Of a stretch of 22,409 bases of DNA, positions 7,861-14,823 are shown piece after piece (position 1 is the stretch's first letter; every line of letters starts with the position of its first letter). The notes beneath the pieces were generated by a model, which worked only from the letters and a program-made list of their open reading frames with translations, was not told the DNA's origin and searched no databases. Position numbers and translations under genes: made by a program. Origin of the DNA: DATJPW01 sp035506215. Lineage in GTDB: Bacteria; Desulfobacterota; Desulfomonilia; Desulfomonilales; Desulfomonilaceae. The DNA is taken from the NCBI GenBank assembly GCA_035506215.1, contig DATJPW010000207.1, positions 1 through 22,409 on the forward strand, read 5' to 3'.

Positions 7861-8122
7861 CCGAAAAGGTCCCCGCGTGGTCACCTACGAGGTCCCAGAA
7901 AGGCAAAACCGTCGTCACGTTACTGAGAAGACCCTTTATGCGCTGGTTCTGAGCGTACCTCACCCTCCGTCACTCCGTCAACCATTTTTGCCGTCGTGCT
8001 CGTCACCCGAAAACAGCGCGGTAGTGTCGAGCCAAGGGAAACGCCGAAGCCACATGCACTTGCCACCTCCGACCGTGATACGCTACTTTCGCTCCGACCT
8101 TGATCAGCCGTTTGATCAGCCA
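7861..8122 (-). mobile_element. Degraded 3' end of a DDE transposon, copy B
   Basis: This is similar to 4541-4800 in the same orientation. The minus-strand frame reads LIKRLIKVGAKVAYHGRR and then VHVASAFPLARHYRAVFG before a stop. That is the C-terminal end of an IS4/IS1380-type transposase, here better preserved than in copy A. Upstream of it (8123-8260) the frame is too decayed to follow. The non-coding end (7861-8005) also matches copy A, including the GTCACGTT block near 7914-7921. Confidence 0.7.
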
Positions 8123-8359
8123 AGAGGTCCCTCCGAGGGCAAAGCACGTGCACAGACCAGCAGATGCAGGCTTCTTATGTCCGTTGACGTTTCAATCACC
8201 CAAATACAGCCTCCCTTTTCCCCACCTCTTTAACAGCACAGAGAGGCCCCTACCTGTGTGAAAAAAATCCCTCGGAAGGCAAATGGCTAAGCCTGGCGCC
8301 ATGTCAGTAAAAGGAGAAGCCGGGTTTTTGCAAGAAATACAGATAAAAGGAGCCTGATA

Positions 8360-8407
8360 GGGGAACCCCCAGCTTCACTTCTACGCGAAGATTTTCTGGG
8401 TTTCCCC
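8360..8407 (-). terminator. Hairpin downstream of the small exported protein
   Basis: GGGGAACCCCCAG (8360-8372) pairs imperfectly with CTGGGTTTCCCC (8396-8407), and an inner CTTC/GAAG pair shortens the loop. It sits about 12 bases beyond the stop at 8420. The exit side is not strongly T-rich, so terminator function is likely but not certain. Confidence 0.45.
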
Positions 8408-8419
8408 CCCACCTTTCAT

Positions 8420-8671
8420 CTACTTAGGGCCTTTGTCAAGCTCTCTTGCCTTCCTGTCAAACGCCTTCCAGAACGAGCTATCGCAGCCAACCGTGCAATT
8501 GGCCTGGGTTTGGTATTGGCCAGCGTTGTTGCTGAAGGGCCATGCACAGCTCTGTATGCACAAATTGTGGTCAGAACCAGCGGAATCCTGTGCCGCCAGA
8601 ACGGCAGAGGACAAAATTGGAACTACAGCTAGTGTGGCAATGAGTATCGCAACGTATAATGAAGTCTTCAT
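8420..8671 (-). CDS. Small exported twin-CX3C protein
   Basis: The protein is 83 residues from the ATG at 8671, chosen because a perfect AGGAGGT lies seven bases upstream and because a signal peptide then starts the protein. Residues 1-27 (MKTSLYVAILIATLAVVPIL, SSAVLAA) are a Sec signal with likely cleavage after Ala27. The mature part has exactly four cysteines in two CX3C motifs, Cys38/Cys42 and Cys59/Cys63, separated by 16 residues and followed by a charged, probably helical tail. This suggests a disulfide-stapled helical hairpin in the periplasm. No named family was recognised. It appears to be a single-gene unit with a hairpin after it. Function is unknown; metal binding or a chaperone-like role are possibilities only. 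Confidence 0.75.
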   Translation of the reverse strand: MKTSLYVAILIATLAVVPILSSAVLAAQDSAGSDHNLCIQSCAWPFSNNAGQYQTQANCTVGCDSSFWKAFDRKARELDKGPK

Positions 8672-8907
8672 TGTGGACCTCCTGATGCTCCTGTGGATTT
8701 TGGACCTCTTGTCCTGCATGATTAGATGCGACCCAACGAGGTTGGATTCGGGTGGTCGTTGAAATTTTCGGAAAACTAGCGTGGAAGCAATATGCATCCA
8801 AAGTCGTACTCATTTGGCAGGTCCATCGGAACATGGCTGCCAGGCCCAAGGTGGAAACGAGATGGATGGGTATATAATTTTAGAATAGGGCCATCTCCTT
8901 CACTCAA

Positions 8908-9126
8908 CTACCCACTAGATATTGTGGTCTGCCTGAATGAGTCGGTTAACAAATATTCTGCTAATGCCTTAGCCCATCGGAGCCGCTCGTCTTCACAATT
9001 GCGTCCGTCTCCACAATTCATTGTGTGTCCAGACCCCACTGAGTGATCAAGACAACCACCATCGTCTCTTTCTATCCATTTGGCTACAGCGATTGCTTCC
9101 TGTTCGTTTTTAATCCGATATTTCAA
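8908..9126 (-). CDS. Small hypothetical protein, overlapping the ORF upstream
   Basis: This 72-residue ORF starts with TTG at 9126, inside the last codons of the upstream small ORF (17-base overlap), which suggests translational coupling. The composition is protein-like (KYRIKNEQEAIAVAKWIERD at the front; RLRWAKALAEYLLTDSF near the end), and cysteines occur at two GxxC-type spots in the middle. No family was recognised. Such short, charged, overlapping ORFs are common in prophage or mobile regions, which fits the surroundings. Confidence 0.45.
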   Translation of the reverse strand: MKYRIKNEQEAIAVAKWIERDDGGCLDHSVGSGHTMNCGDGRNCEDERLRWAKALAEYLLTDSFRQTTISSG

Positions 9127-9265
9127 ATCCCCAATAGGAATAACGGGAGCCTTTGCATTGTTCCCCTTTTTGATTATTGTGTTCAGGTAGCCAATGTTCT
9201 TTTAGAGGAATCCATTCTTTACAATCATTGCACCACCCTAATTTTTCAATGTTTTTCATTCCCAT
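9110..9265 (-). CDS. Small putative zinc-binding protein
   Basis: This is a 51-residue ORF from the ATG at 9265, which has an AAGGA ribosome binding site five bases upstream. It contains WCNDCKEWIPLKEHWLPEH and a later Cys, so a CXXC plus His/Cys zinc site is plausible. It overlaps the following small ORF by 17 bases. Its start lies only about 15 bases from the MITE-like element at 9280-9379, which may have replaced its original promoter. Function is unknown. Confidence 0.45.
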   Translation of the reverse strand: MGMKNIEKLGWCNDCKEWIPLKEHWLPEHNNQKGEQCKGSRYSYWGFEISD

Positions 9266-9279
9266 TCTCTTCCTTGTCC

Positions 9280-9379
9280 CTAGTGCTCTGTCTCTCAAAT
9301 AACTGGAGGTTCCGCCTTGTCTATCTATACGTAATCACAAGAAGCCAATGGACCAGATATTTTGGAGACAGAGCACTAG
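9280..9379. mobile_element. MITE-like element with TA target duplication
   Basis: A perfect 15-base inverted repeat, CTAGTGCTCTGTCTC (9280-9294) and GAGACAGAGCACTAG (9365-9379), extends with mismatches to about 27 bases on each side. The repeats bound about 94 bases of non-coding DNA. Read as C-TA-[element]-TA-G, the ends fit insertion into CTAG with TA duplication, which is the habit of IS630-family elements. There is no ORF inside, so it would need a transposase from elsewhere. It sits between the divergent small ORFs and the Cache sensor. Confidence 0.75.
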
Positions 9380-9415
9380 TAGTTAAGTATAACTCTCATT
9401 TGTAACCACAACATC

Positions 9416-10408
9416 TTGTATGCGGTTGAGTCACCTCGCTTTTTCCGCGATCTTCCAGTTCGATACAAGCTTCTCGTGAGTTACTCCGCCTTTTTCATTC
9501 TCGCCCTCGCCATAGCTGGCAGCGTTGTCTACACTCTCGTGCGACGAACAATTGAGGCTGACATCGAAAGAGAACTCAACAACTCCACTGCTAAGATCCT
9601 TGACATGGTGCGGACGTCGATCACGGTGTCGATCAAAAATCACCTTCGAGCGGTGGCAGAGAAAAATCGAGAGATCGCCGAGCACTTCTACAGTTTACAT
9701 GAGCAAGGGCTGTTGTCGGAAGAAGAAGCGAAGCGTCGCGCGATAGAGATCTTTTTCAGCCAAAGAATAGGGGAAACAGGTTACATATATTGTGGTAACA
9801 GTGCAGGTGAGGCCGTTGTGCATCCCCAAAAGGGCGTGCAGGGTGTCGATTTTTCTTATTTCCCATTTGTCCGGGAACAAATGTCCCGAAAAGAAGGATA
9901 CATCGAGTACGACTGGAAAAATCCCGGAGAGGTGGCCGCCCGTCCGAAAGCTCTCTACATGACGTATTTCCCTTCCTGGGACTGGATTATCTCTGTGTCA
10001 TCTTACCGAGAGGAGTTCAGGACGCTGATTAACACGGAGGATTTTCGCGAGAGCATCCTGTCGCTTCGACTTGGCCGCACGGGTTACTGTTTTGTGATGG
10101 ACGGCAAAGGGAACCTTGTCATCCATCCTAAGCTCGAAGGCCAAAATTATTTCGAGTCATCGGACGCAACCGGACGGAACTTCATTCAGGAAATATGCCG
10201 CCAAAAGAGTGGGAAAATCTTTTATTCCTGGAAAAATCAAGATGAAGAGGTCCGGCGCATGAAAATGGTTATTTTCAACTACGTTCCGGAACTCGACTGG
10301 ATCGTGGCATCCTCGGGCTATTTGGACGAACTTTATGGATTATTGCCTTTGCTCCGCAAATGTACTATAAACCGCCACGACGTTAACGGGGAGGGTGAAG
10401 TGTATTGA
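9416..10408 (+). pseudogene. Double-Cache membrane sensor truncated by an IS1595 element
   Basis: The protein has a transmembrane helix at about residues 18-43, a linker helix, and then two successive Cache-like (sCache_2 type) units. These are residues 70-205 (GETGYIYCGNSAGEAVVHPQ ... YFPSWDWIISVSSY) and 210-305 (GRTGYCFVMDGKGNLVIHP ... YVPELDWIVASSGY). Such periplasmic sensors normally lead to a second helix and then histidine-kinase, cyclase or methyl-accepting modules. Here the native sequence ends at about residue 307 (YLDELYG), where the left end of an insertion sequence begins at 10337. The last 23 residues are read from the element. No output domain is found on its other side, so part of the gene is lost. 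The TTG at 9416 is the only evident start and has no good ribosome binding site; the MITE lies 37 bases upstream. Confidence 0.8.
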
Positions 10409-11313
10409 AGCAACAGTAGTTGAGTTTGATGGAGTTCCAGTAAAAGTTTTGTACCGAGGAAGCCTGTATGGAGCACCTGTTTCAGCTTCGATGGCCAGAG
10501 GGTTATCTTTGTCCAAGATGCGGCCACTCTCAATATTGCTTTCACAGTACGCGCAAGCTGTACCAGTGTAGTAAGTGCAAGTACCAGGTCTCGGTGACCG
10601 CGGGCACGATCTTTCATAAGACGAGAACCTCACTGGTGAAATGGTTTTGGATGATCTTCATGATGACCCGTCAGAAGAGCGGTGCCTCGATGCTGAGTCT
10701 CCAGCGGATGCTTGGTATCTCGTCTTACAAGACGGTGTGGACAATGGGCCATAAGATACGCAAAGCCATGGCCGACCGAGACGCTCAGTACCAGCTGGCT
10801 GACCTCGTAGAGATGGATGACACTTTCCTCGGCCCGAGAAAATCCGGTGCGAGAGGACGGGGAGCCAAAGGCAAGGCGAAAATCGTTGTAGCTGCCGAGA
10901 GTCAAGGGGATCACCCTGGATTTGCCGTGATGAAACACGTTCCGGCCGTCAGTAGCAGACAGATCCTGGGGCTGAGCCGTGACAAAGTTGCTCCGAATAC
11001 GAAGATCAGGACTGACGGTTGGCATGCCTATTTCGCCCTCGCTTCAAACGGATTTGTCCATGAGCCTCACGTGGTCAGCAAAGACAAGGAAGCACTGAAA
11101 CAACTCCGATGGGTCCATGTCCTGACTGCCAACCTCAAGGGGAATATACGTGGTGTCCATCACGGTGTGAGTGAGAAGCACCTTGACCGCTACTTGGCCG
11201 AGTTTTCATATCGCTTCAACCGTCGGCACTGGGACTCTCAGCTCTTCAATCGTACTGTCGTTGCATGCATTTCTACCTCGACAGTAACATTTGCGGAGCT
11301 AAGGGAATGATCC
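10337..11313 (+). mobile_element. IS1595-family insertion sequence
   Basis: The element is about 977 bases with terminal inverted repeats of about 27 bases, 24 of them matching. The inner 13 bases are perfect: GCTCCGCAAATGT at 10351-10363 and ACATTTGCGGAGC at 11287-11299. Both ends begin with GGAT. It contains one transposase gene whose last codons overlap the right repeat. No matching 8-base target duplication was seen, which suggests a deletion or recombination after insertion. It interrupts the Cache sensor on the left and abuts a terminator on the right. Confidence 0.85.
10468..11310 (+). CDS. IS1595-family (ISXO2-like) transposase
   Basis: This 280-residue transposase has an N-terminal zinc ribbon (Cys15, Cys18, Cys34, Cys37) and an ISXO2-type DDE domain. 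Likely acidic residues are Asp117 in EMDDTF and Asp183 in IRTDGWHAY, and the closing motif is HHGVSEKHLDRYLAEF...RFNRR. The family's usual extra N-terminus is present in the same frame just upstream: MEFQ from the ATG at 10429, a TAA stop at 10441, then KFCTEEACMEHLFQLRWPEG. A CAA to TAA change thus interrupts the original start. Translation could restart at the ATG at 10468, which has GAGGA seven bases ahead, so activity is uncertain. All core catalytic parts appear intact. Confidence 0.88.
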   Translation: MEHLFQLRWPEGYLCPRCGHSQYCFHSTRKLYQCSKCKYQVSVTAGTIFHKTRTSLVKWFWMIFMMTRQKSGASMLSLQRMLGISSYKTVWTMGHKIRKAMADRDAQYQLADLVEMDDTFLGPRKSGARGRGAKGKAKIVVAAESQGDHPGFAVMKHVPAVSSRQILGLSRDKVAPNTKIRTDGWHAYFALASNGFVHEPHVVSKDKEALKQLRWVHVLTANLKGNIRGVHHGVSEKHLDRYLAEFSYRFNRRHWDSQLFNRTVVACISTSTVTFAELRE

Positions 11314-11339
11314 AAAAAGAAGCCCGCCAAGACGCGGGC
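11314..11339 (-). terminator. Intrinsic terminator for leftward transcription
   Basis: On the minus strand GCCCGC, a six-base loop and GCGGGC (11339 to 11322) are followed by TTCTTTTT, a textbook Rho-independent terminator. It would end transcripts coming from the minus-strand genes at 11612 and beyond. Its T tract directly touches the right end of the IS1595 element. Confidence 0.75.
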
Positions 11340-11611
11340 AAATGGATATGGGGCCTGTTGTTATCTATAATAATGTACCGTATTATTAGTAAGTTGTCAA
11401 GCAATTTAGGTTCAATGAATGATAAAATATGCACAATTATCTAATATTTCGGAACAAATTGTGTGACAAACATTAACTTTCGTGCCAGAGCGCAACAACA
11501 TTAGACCAGTGAGGCATGAGGCGACTTACCCGATCAGGCTAACAGAAGATATGCGGAAGACGCAAAGCAAATTTGACGATATTGGCAGTGCCTTTCGGTC
11601 TATCCGGCGCA
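11340..11611. other. AT-rich stretch without a supported gene
   Basis: No gene is supported in these roughly 270 bases. The segment 11360-11475 is clearly AT-rich. It holds a 7-base inverted repeat, CACAATT (11432-11438) and AATTGTG (11457-11463), separated by 18 bases. It may be the 3' untranslated part of the decayed gene at 11612 or old mobile DNA. Confidence 0.4.
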
Positions 11612-11985
11612 TCAACGTTCTTTCCGAAAAAGCACAACCCGTCCACTCTTCAGAACCGGAAACAACCTGTCGTGTCCTTCGATGGTCTGTTGCACGTAGC
11701 TCAGCCATTCTGGTGTTCCAAGGCTTGCTCCTGGCGATCATGAAGGATTTCTGGCGGGGGCCACAACCGCATACGCTGCCATTTCTTGAAAGTAACCCTT
11801 CTGCTCTTGGGATGACCACTCAGCGCTTGCTTAAGTTCTTCGGAGATTTCATCAGTTGCTATCAACCGCTCGGTCAATTTCCACTGGGGATGCCTGAGTC
11901 GTATCAATTTCCACAGAAGCAGCCGGGATTCTCTGGTTTCCTCCATTAGCTTTTTCCTGTCCTCTTTGAGAGAATTCGCTCCCAT
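11612..11985 (-). pseudogene. Hypothetical protein gene with an apparent frameshift
   Basis: From an ATG at 11985 a 94-residue ORF runs to 11701 (MGANSLKEDRKKLMEETRES ... HDRQEQALEHQNG). In its last 15 codons the better protein-like frame is a different one. That second frame, open from 11737 to 11612, reads GTPEWLSYVQQTIEGHDRLF then PVLKSGRVVLFRKER before a stop. A one- or two-base slip near 11720 would join them into a protein of about 120 residues. The product is highly charged and helical at the front. No family was recognised. It follows the gene at 12004 by 18 bases, and an intrinsic terminator lies downstream, so the two were probably one operon. Confidence 0.45.
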
Positions 11986-12003
11986 TGGTATCCCTCGTCT
12001 TAG

Positions 12004-12443
12004 TCACGGCGTAGCCTGGACCATTGTCTCTGTGTGTTTCATCCAGTTGACCACAGTATCGAGAAATCTATCTACCAAAATGCCCTCCTCCATACCAGGG
12101 AAAGTATTATGGACATCAACCCAAAGCCCGTCTCCACTTTGAAAAACAGGAAATCCGGCTCTCTCCACGATTTTGCAATAGTGTGAACCTCGATTTCGTG
12201 CTCGTCCATCAGTCTCTTTTTTCTGCCCGAAATGTGCCGCGGGACAAAACGGGTAGCAGTACGGTGGCTGCGTATAATCCGCTCCACGAGCTGATAGTGA
12301 GCCAGGTGTGATTTAGGAGGGGTCTCTCTTCTCACATATAAAAACCATTCGGTTTCGGGAAAATCGTGTCGGTTTTTATCAGAGAGAGCCAGATTTGGGA
12401 ATGAAACATTCCTGAGAATGTGTAATTTATTTGGGTCCTCGGC
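12004..12443 (-). pseudogene. Hypothetical protein gene with an apparent frameshift
   Basis: One minus-strand frame is open from 12443 and reads LHILRNVSFPNLALSDKN, then WFLYVRRETPPKSHLAHYQL and VERIIRSHRTATRFVPRH. From about 12180 the convincing frame changes to one that ends at 12004 and reads CKIVERAGFPVFQSGDGLWV, then DVHNTFPGMEEGILVDRFLD and TVVNWMKHT. Joining them needs a single-base slip near 12180. No ATG is found for the first frame; a GTG at 12335 is possible. The family was not recognised. It is either a decayed gene or one with a sequencing error. Confidence 0.4.
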
Positions 12444-12721
12444 TCAGATAACTGAGTAGTTTGTTCATCTGTTGTCATGTTTTCCAATGGTGCGCTAATA
12501 ATTATGCAGTCTTTGCAAATGCAGCGGTGAAGAGCACCGTGGACTGATGATAGATGAGGTACGCCCGAGAATGGGCGGAATGCTTGCTCAAGAAGGAAGT
12601 CCTTCTTACCCAATATGCACGTAACAGGTGACCCTTCCTCTTGTCTCCAACCGTTAACTATGGCACGATAGGATTGGTAAAATCCTTAAGTTGAATTCCC
12701 TTGTGGGAAAGGATCATCAAG

Positions 12722-14698
12722 ATGAAACCGCTGGTTTTAGATGATTCACCCCGCCGGAGAAGTTATTCCAAAGTCGCTGTCATCCTTATTATCTTAGTTT
12801 CCGTCTCCTTCACGTTATTCAACACCTCTTCCTTGGCAGCTGATGAACCGACCTCGAAGGCTGTACGCCGAAGTTCCTCAGAGTCAGGGGTATCCATAAA
12901 GGATCAAAGAAGAGTCGCACTGATTATCGGAAACAGCGACTATAAAGTTGCTCCATTACGGAATCCGGCTCATGACGCTGAGGATATTTCGGGTGTCCTA
13001 CGGACATTAGGATTTGCCGTTCAGACAAAAACAAATGTGAATCATCTCGAAATGGAGGAAGCGGTCAATAAATTCGTTCAGGAGATCCAGAACGGTGACG
13101 TGGCATTGTTTTATTTTTCAGGTCATGGGGTTCAGGTTCGGGGCGAAAATTATTTGATTCCGCTTGGATCTCCCATTCGGTCGGAGGCTGATGTTCGTTT
13201 CAAGACTCTCAATGCAGGTTTAGTCCTTGCGAAGATGAAAGAGTCCAGGAATCGGGCTAACATCGTTATCCTGGACGCCTGTCGGAATAACCCGTTCAAA
13301 GGATTGTTCCGATCTCCCGGTACGGGTTTGTCCAAGATGGATGCTCCTAAAGGAACTTTTATTGCCTATGCAGCATCACCTGATTCAGTAGCTGCAGACG
13401 GTACGGAGAGAAACAGTCCCTATACCAAGCATCTCATGGAAGCCCTGAAGGTGCAGGACATTCCGATAGAACAGGCGTTAAAACTGGTGGCAAAGGCTGT
13501 CAACAAAGAAACGGGAGGACAACAGACCCCTTGGATATTGTCCTCTTTGCTGGATGATTTTTATTGCAATCCGTCATCGCCGACACGTCCGCACGAGGCT
13601 TCTCTCCCAGCCCCGACACCGCCACAACCGGTCTCAGCCCCGTCCTCGGAGTACAGGGAAAAAGCCGAACGGCTTGGGACTCTGTGGGCTGCTCGGGGCG
13701 ATGCTGCTACACAGGGAGAGTTGTCTGGAATGTATAAAGGCCCGGAAGGAGGGAAATGGCTTCGCCAGGCCGGTCAGCAGGGCGATCCTGTGGCTCAATT
13801 GCTGTTAGGTCGGATGTTTGCGCAAGGACTCGAAGCCCCCAAGGATGAGCGTGAAGCGGTCAAGTGGTACAAAAAAGCCGCGGATCAAGGAAATTCCAGT
13901 GCTCAAACCAATCTGGGATTGATGTACCAGAATGGGTCCGGAGTTCCCAAGGATTATGATGAGGCTATTAAATGGTATAGAAAAGCTGCGGATCAAGGAA
14001 ATGCCCTGGCTCAAAGCAATCTGGGGGTAATGTACCGCGATGGCTTGGGAGTGGCGAAAGATTATGGCGAGGCGCTGGAATGGTTCAAAAAAGCCGCGGA
14101 TCAAGGAAATGCTCATGGTCAAAACGGCTTAGGGTTTATGTATCAGAATGGGTTTGGAGTTGCCAAGGATTATGATGAGGCGGTGAAGTGGTACAAAAAA
14201 GCAGCTGAACAAGGAGGTATCGCCTCTCAGAACAGTCTGGGACTGATGTATAAGAACGGCTGGGGAGTCGCCAAAGATTACGATGAGGCAGTGAAATGGT
14301 ACAGGAAAGCCGCGGAACAGGGAAATGCGACGGCTCAAGGCAATCTGGGGGTAATGTACCGGGATGGCTTGGGAGTGGCGAAAGATTATGGCGAGGCGGT
14401 GAAGTGGTATAAAAAAGCCGCTGAACAAGGAAATGCTGATGCTCAAAACAATCTGGGGGTAATGTACAAGAATGGGACAGGAGTTGCCAAGGATTACGGA
14501 GAGGCGGTGAAGTGGTATAAAAAGGCCGCTGAACAAGGAAATGCTGATGCTCAAAACAATCTGGGGGTAATGTACAAGAATGGGACAGGAGTGAAAAAGG
14601 ACCGGACGGAAGCAATCAAGTGGTATAAACAGGCTGCCGACCAGGGTAATGAACATGCTAAAAAGGAGCTGAAGAAACTGGGTGCAGCTGTCAAGTGA
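12722..14698 (+). CDS. Caspase-like peptidase (C14) with Sel1 repeats
   Basis: The protein is 658 residues from the ATG at 12722, which has an AAAGGA site nine bases upstream; a TTG at 12701 would add seven residues. A hydrophobic segment at 18-40 acts as signal peptide or membrane anchor, placing the rest outside the cytoplasm. Residues about 62-282 form a caspase (peptidase C14) domain: RRVALIIGNSDYKVAPLRNP at the start, the catalytic His135 in YFSGHG, and Cys187 in ILDACRNNPF. A proline-rich linker (about 284-310) leads to a short helical segment and then eight complete 36-residue Sel1 (TPR-like) units from 346 to 633, plus a partial ninth. Sel1 repeats bind proteins. It stands alone between unrelated genes. 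The substrate and the biological role (stress, defence or regulated proteolysis) are unknown. Confidence 0.9.
   Translation: MKPLVLDDSPRRRSYSKVAVILIILVSVSFTLFNTSSLAADEPTSKAVRRSSSESGVSIKDQRRVALIIGNSDYKVAPLRNPAHDAEDISGVLRTLGFAVQTKTNVNHLEMEEAVNKFVQEIQNGDVALFYFSGHGVQVRGENYLIPLGSPIRSEADVRFKTLNAGLVLAKMKESRNRANIVILDACRNNPFKGLFRSPGTGLSKMDAPKGTFIAYAASPDSVAADGTERNSPYTKHLMEALKVQDIPIEQALKLVAKAVNKETGGQQTPWILSSLLDDFYCNPSSPTRPHEASLPAPTPPQPVSAPSSEYREKAERLGTLWAARGDAATQGELSGMYKGPEGGKWLRQAGQQGDPVAQLLLGRMFAQGLEAPKDEREAVKWYKKAADQGNSSAQTNLGLMYQNGSGVPKDYDEAIKWYRKAADQGNALAQSNLGVMYRDGLGVAKDYGEALEWFKKAADQGNAHGQNGLGFMYQNGFGVAKDYDEAVKWYKKAAEQGGIASQNSLGLMYKNGWGVAKDYDEAVKWYRKAAEQGNATAQGNLGVMYRDGLGVAKDYGEAVKWYKKAAEQGNADAQNNLGVMYKNGTGVAKDYGEAVKWYKKAAEQGNADAQNNLGVMYKNGTGVKKDRTEAIKWYKQAADQGNEHAKKELKKLGAAVK
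13757..14675 (+). repeat. Tandem 108-base Sel1-encoding repeats
   Basis: Eight full units and a partial ninth encode the Sel1 domain. Most units have diverged, but the units ending near 14480 and 14590 are almost identical at the DNA level over about 100 bases (14390-14593). This points to recent duplication or gene conversion. Confidence 0.85.
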
Positions 14699-14823
14699 TT
14701 GGTTATCTGAAATCTCCTTGATGGCTTCCGATGACCTTAATTTAATTGTAATGAACAGCTAAACTAACTTCCAGTTCGGCTTCACCGGTAAAGAGGCGTC
14801 AATTTGACTCTGACGATCTGTCC

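Noticed and set aside
7721..8233. Plus-strand ORF of 170 codons
   Set aside because: It overlaps the degraded transposon copy, whose minus-strand transposase tail is the supported reading.
11482..11949. Plus-strand ORF of 155 codons
   Set aside because: The minus-strand frames here look more protein-like and lead to a proper leftward terminator.
12332..12613. Minus-strand ORF of 93 codons (MGKKDFLLEQAFRP...)
   Set aside because: Its second half is out of frame with the better candidate at 12004-12443 and no family pattern or strong ribosome binding site was seen; undecided, not listed.
12655..12700. TGGCAC in front of the caspase gene as a possible sigma-54 promoter
   Set aside because: The matching TTGC element at the required spacing is missing.
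14129..14656. Minus-strand repetitive ORF opposite the Sel1 region
   Set aside because: Its repeats mirror the Sel1 repeat DNA on the other strand; no independent evidence.
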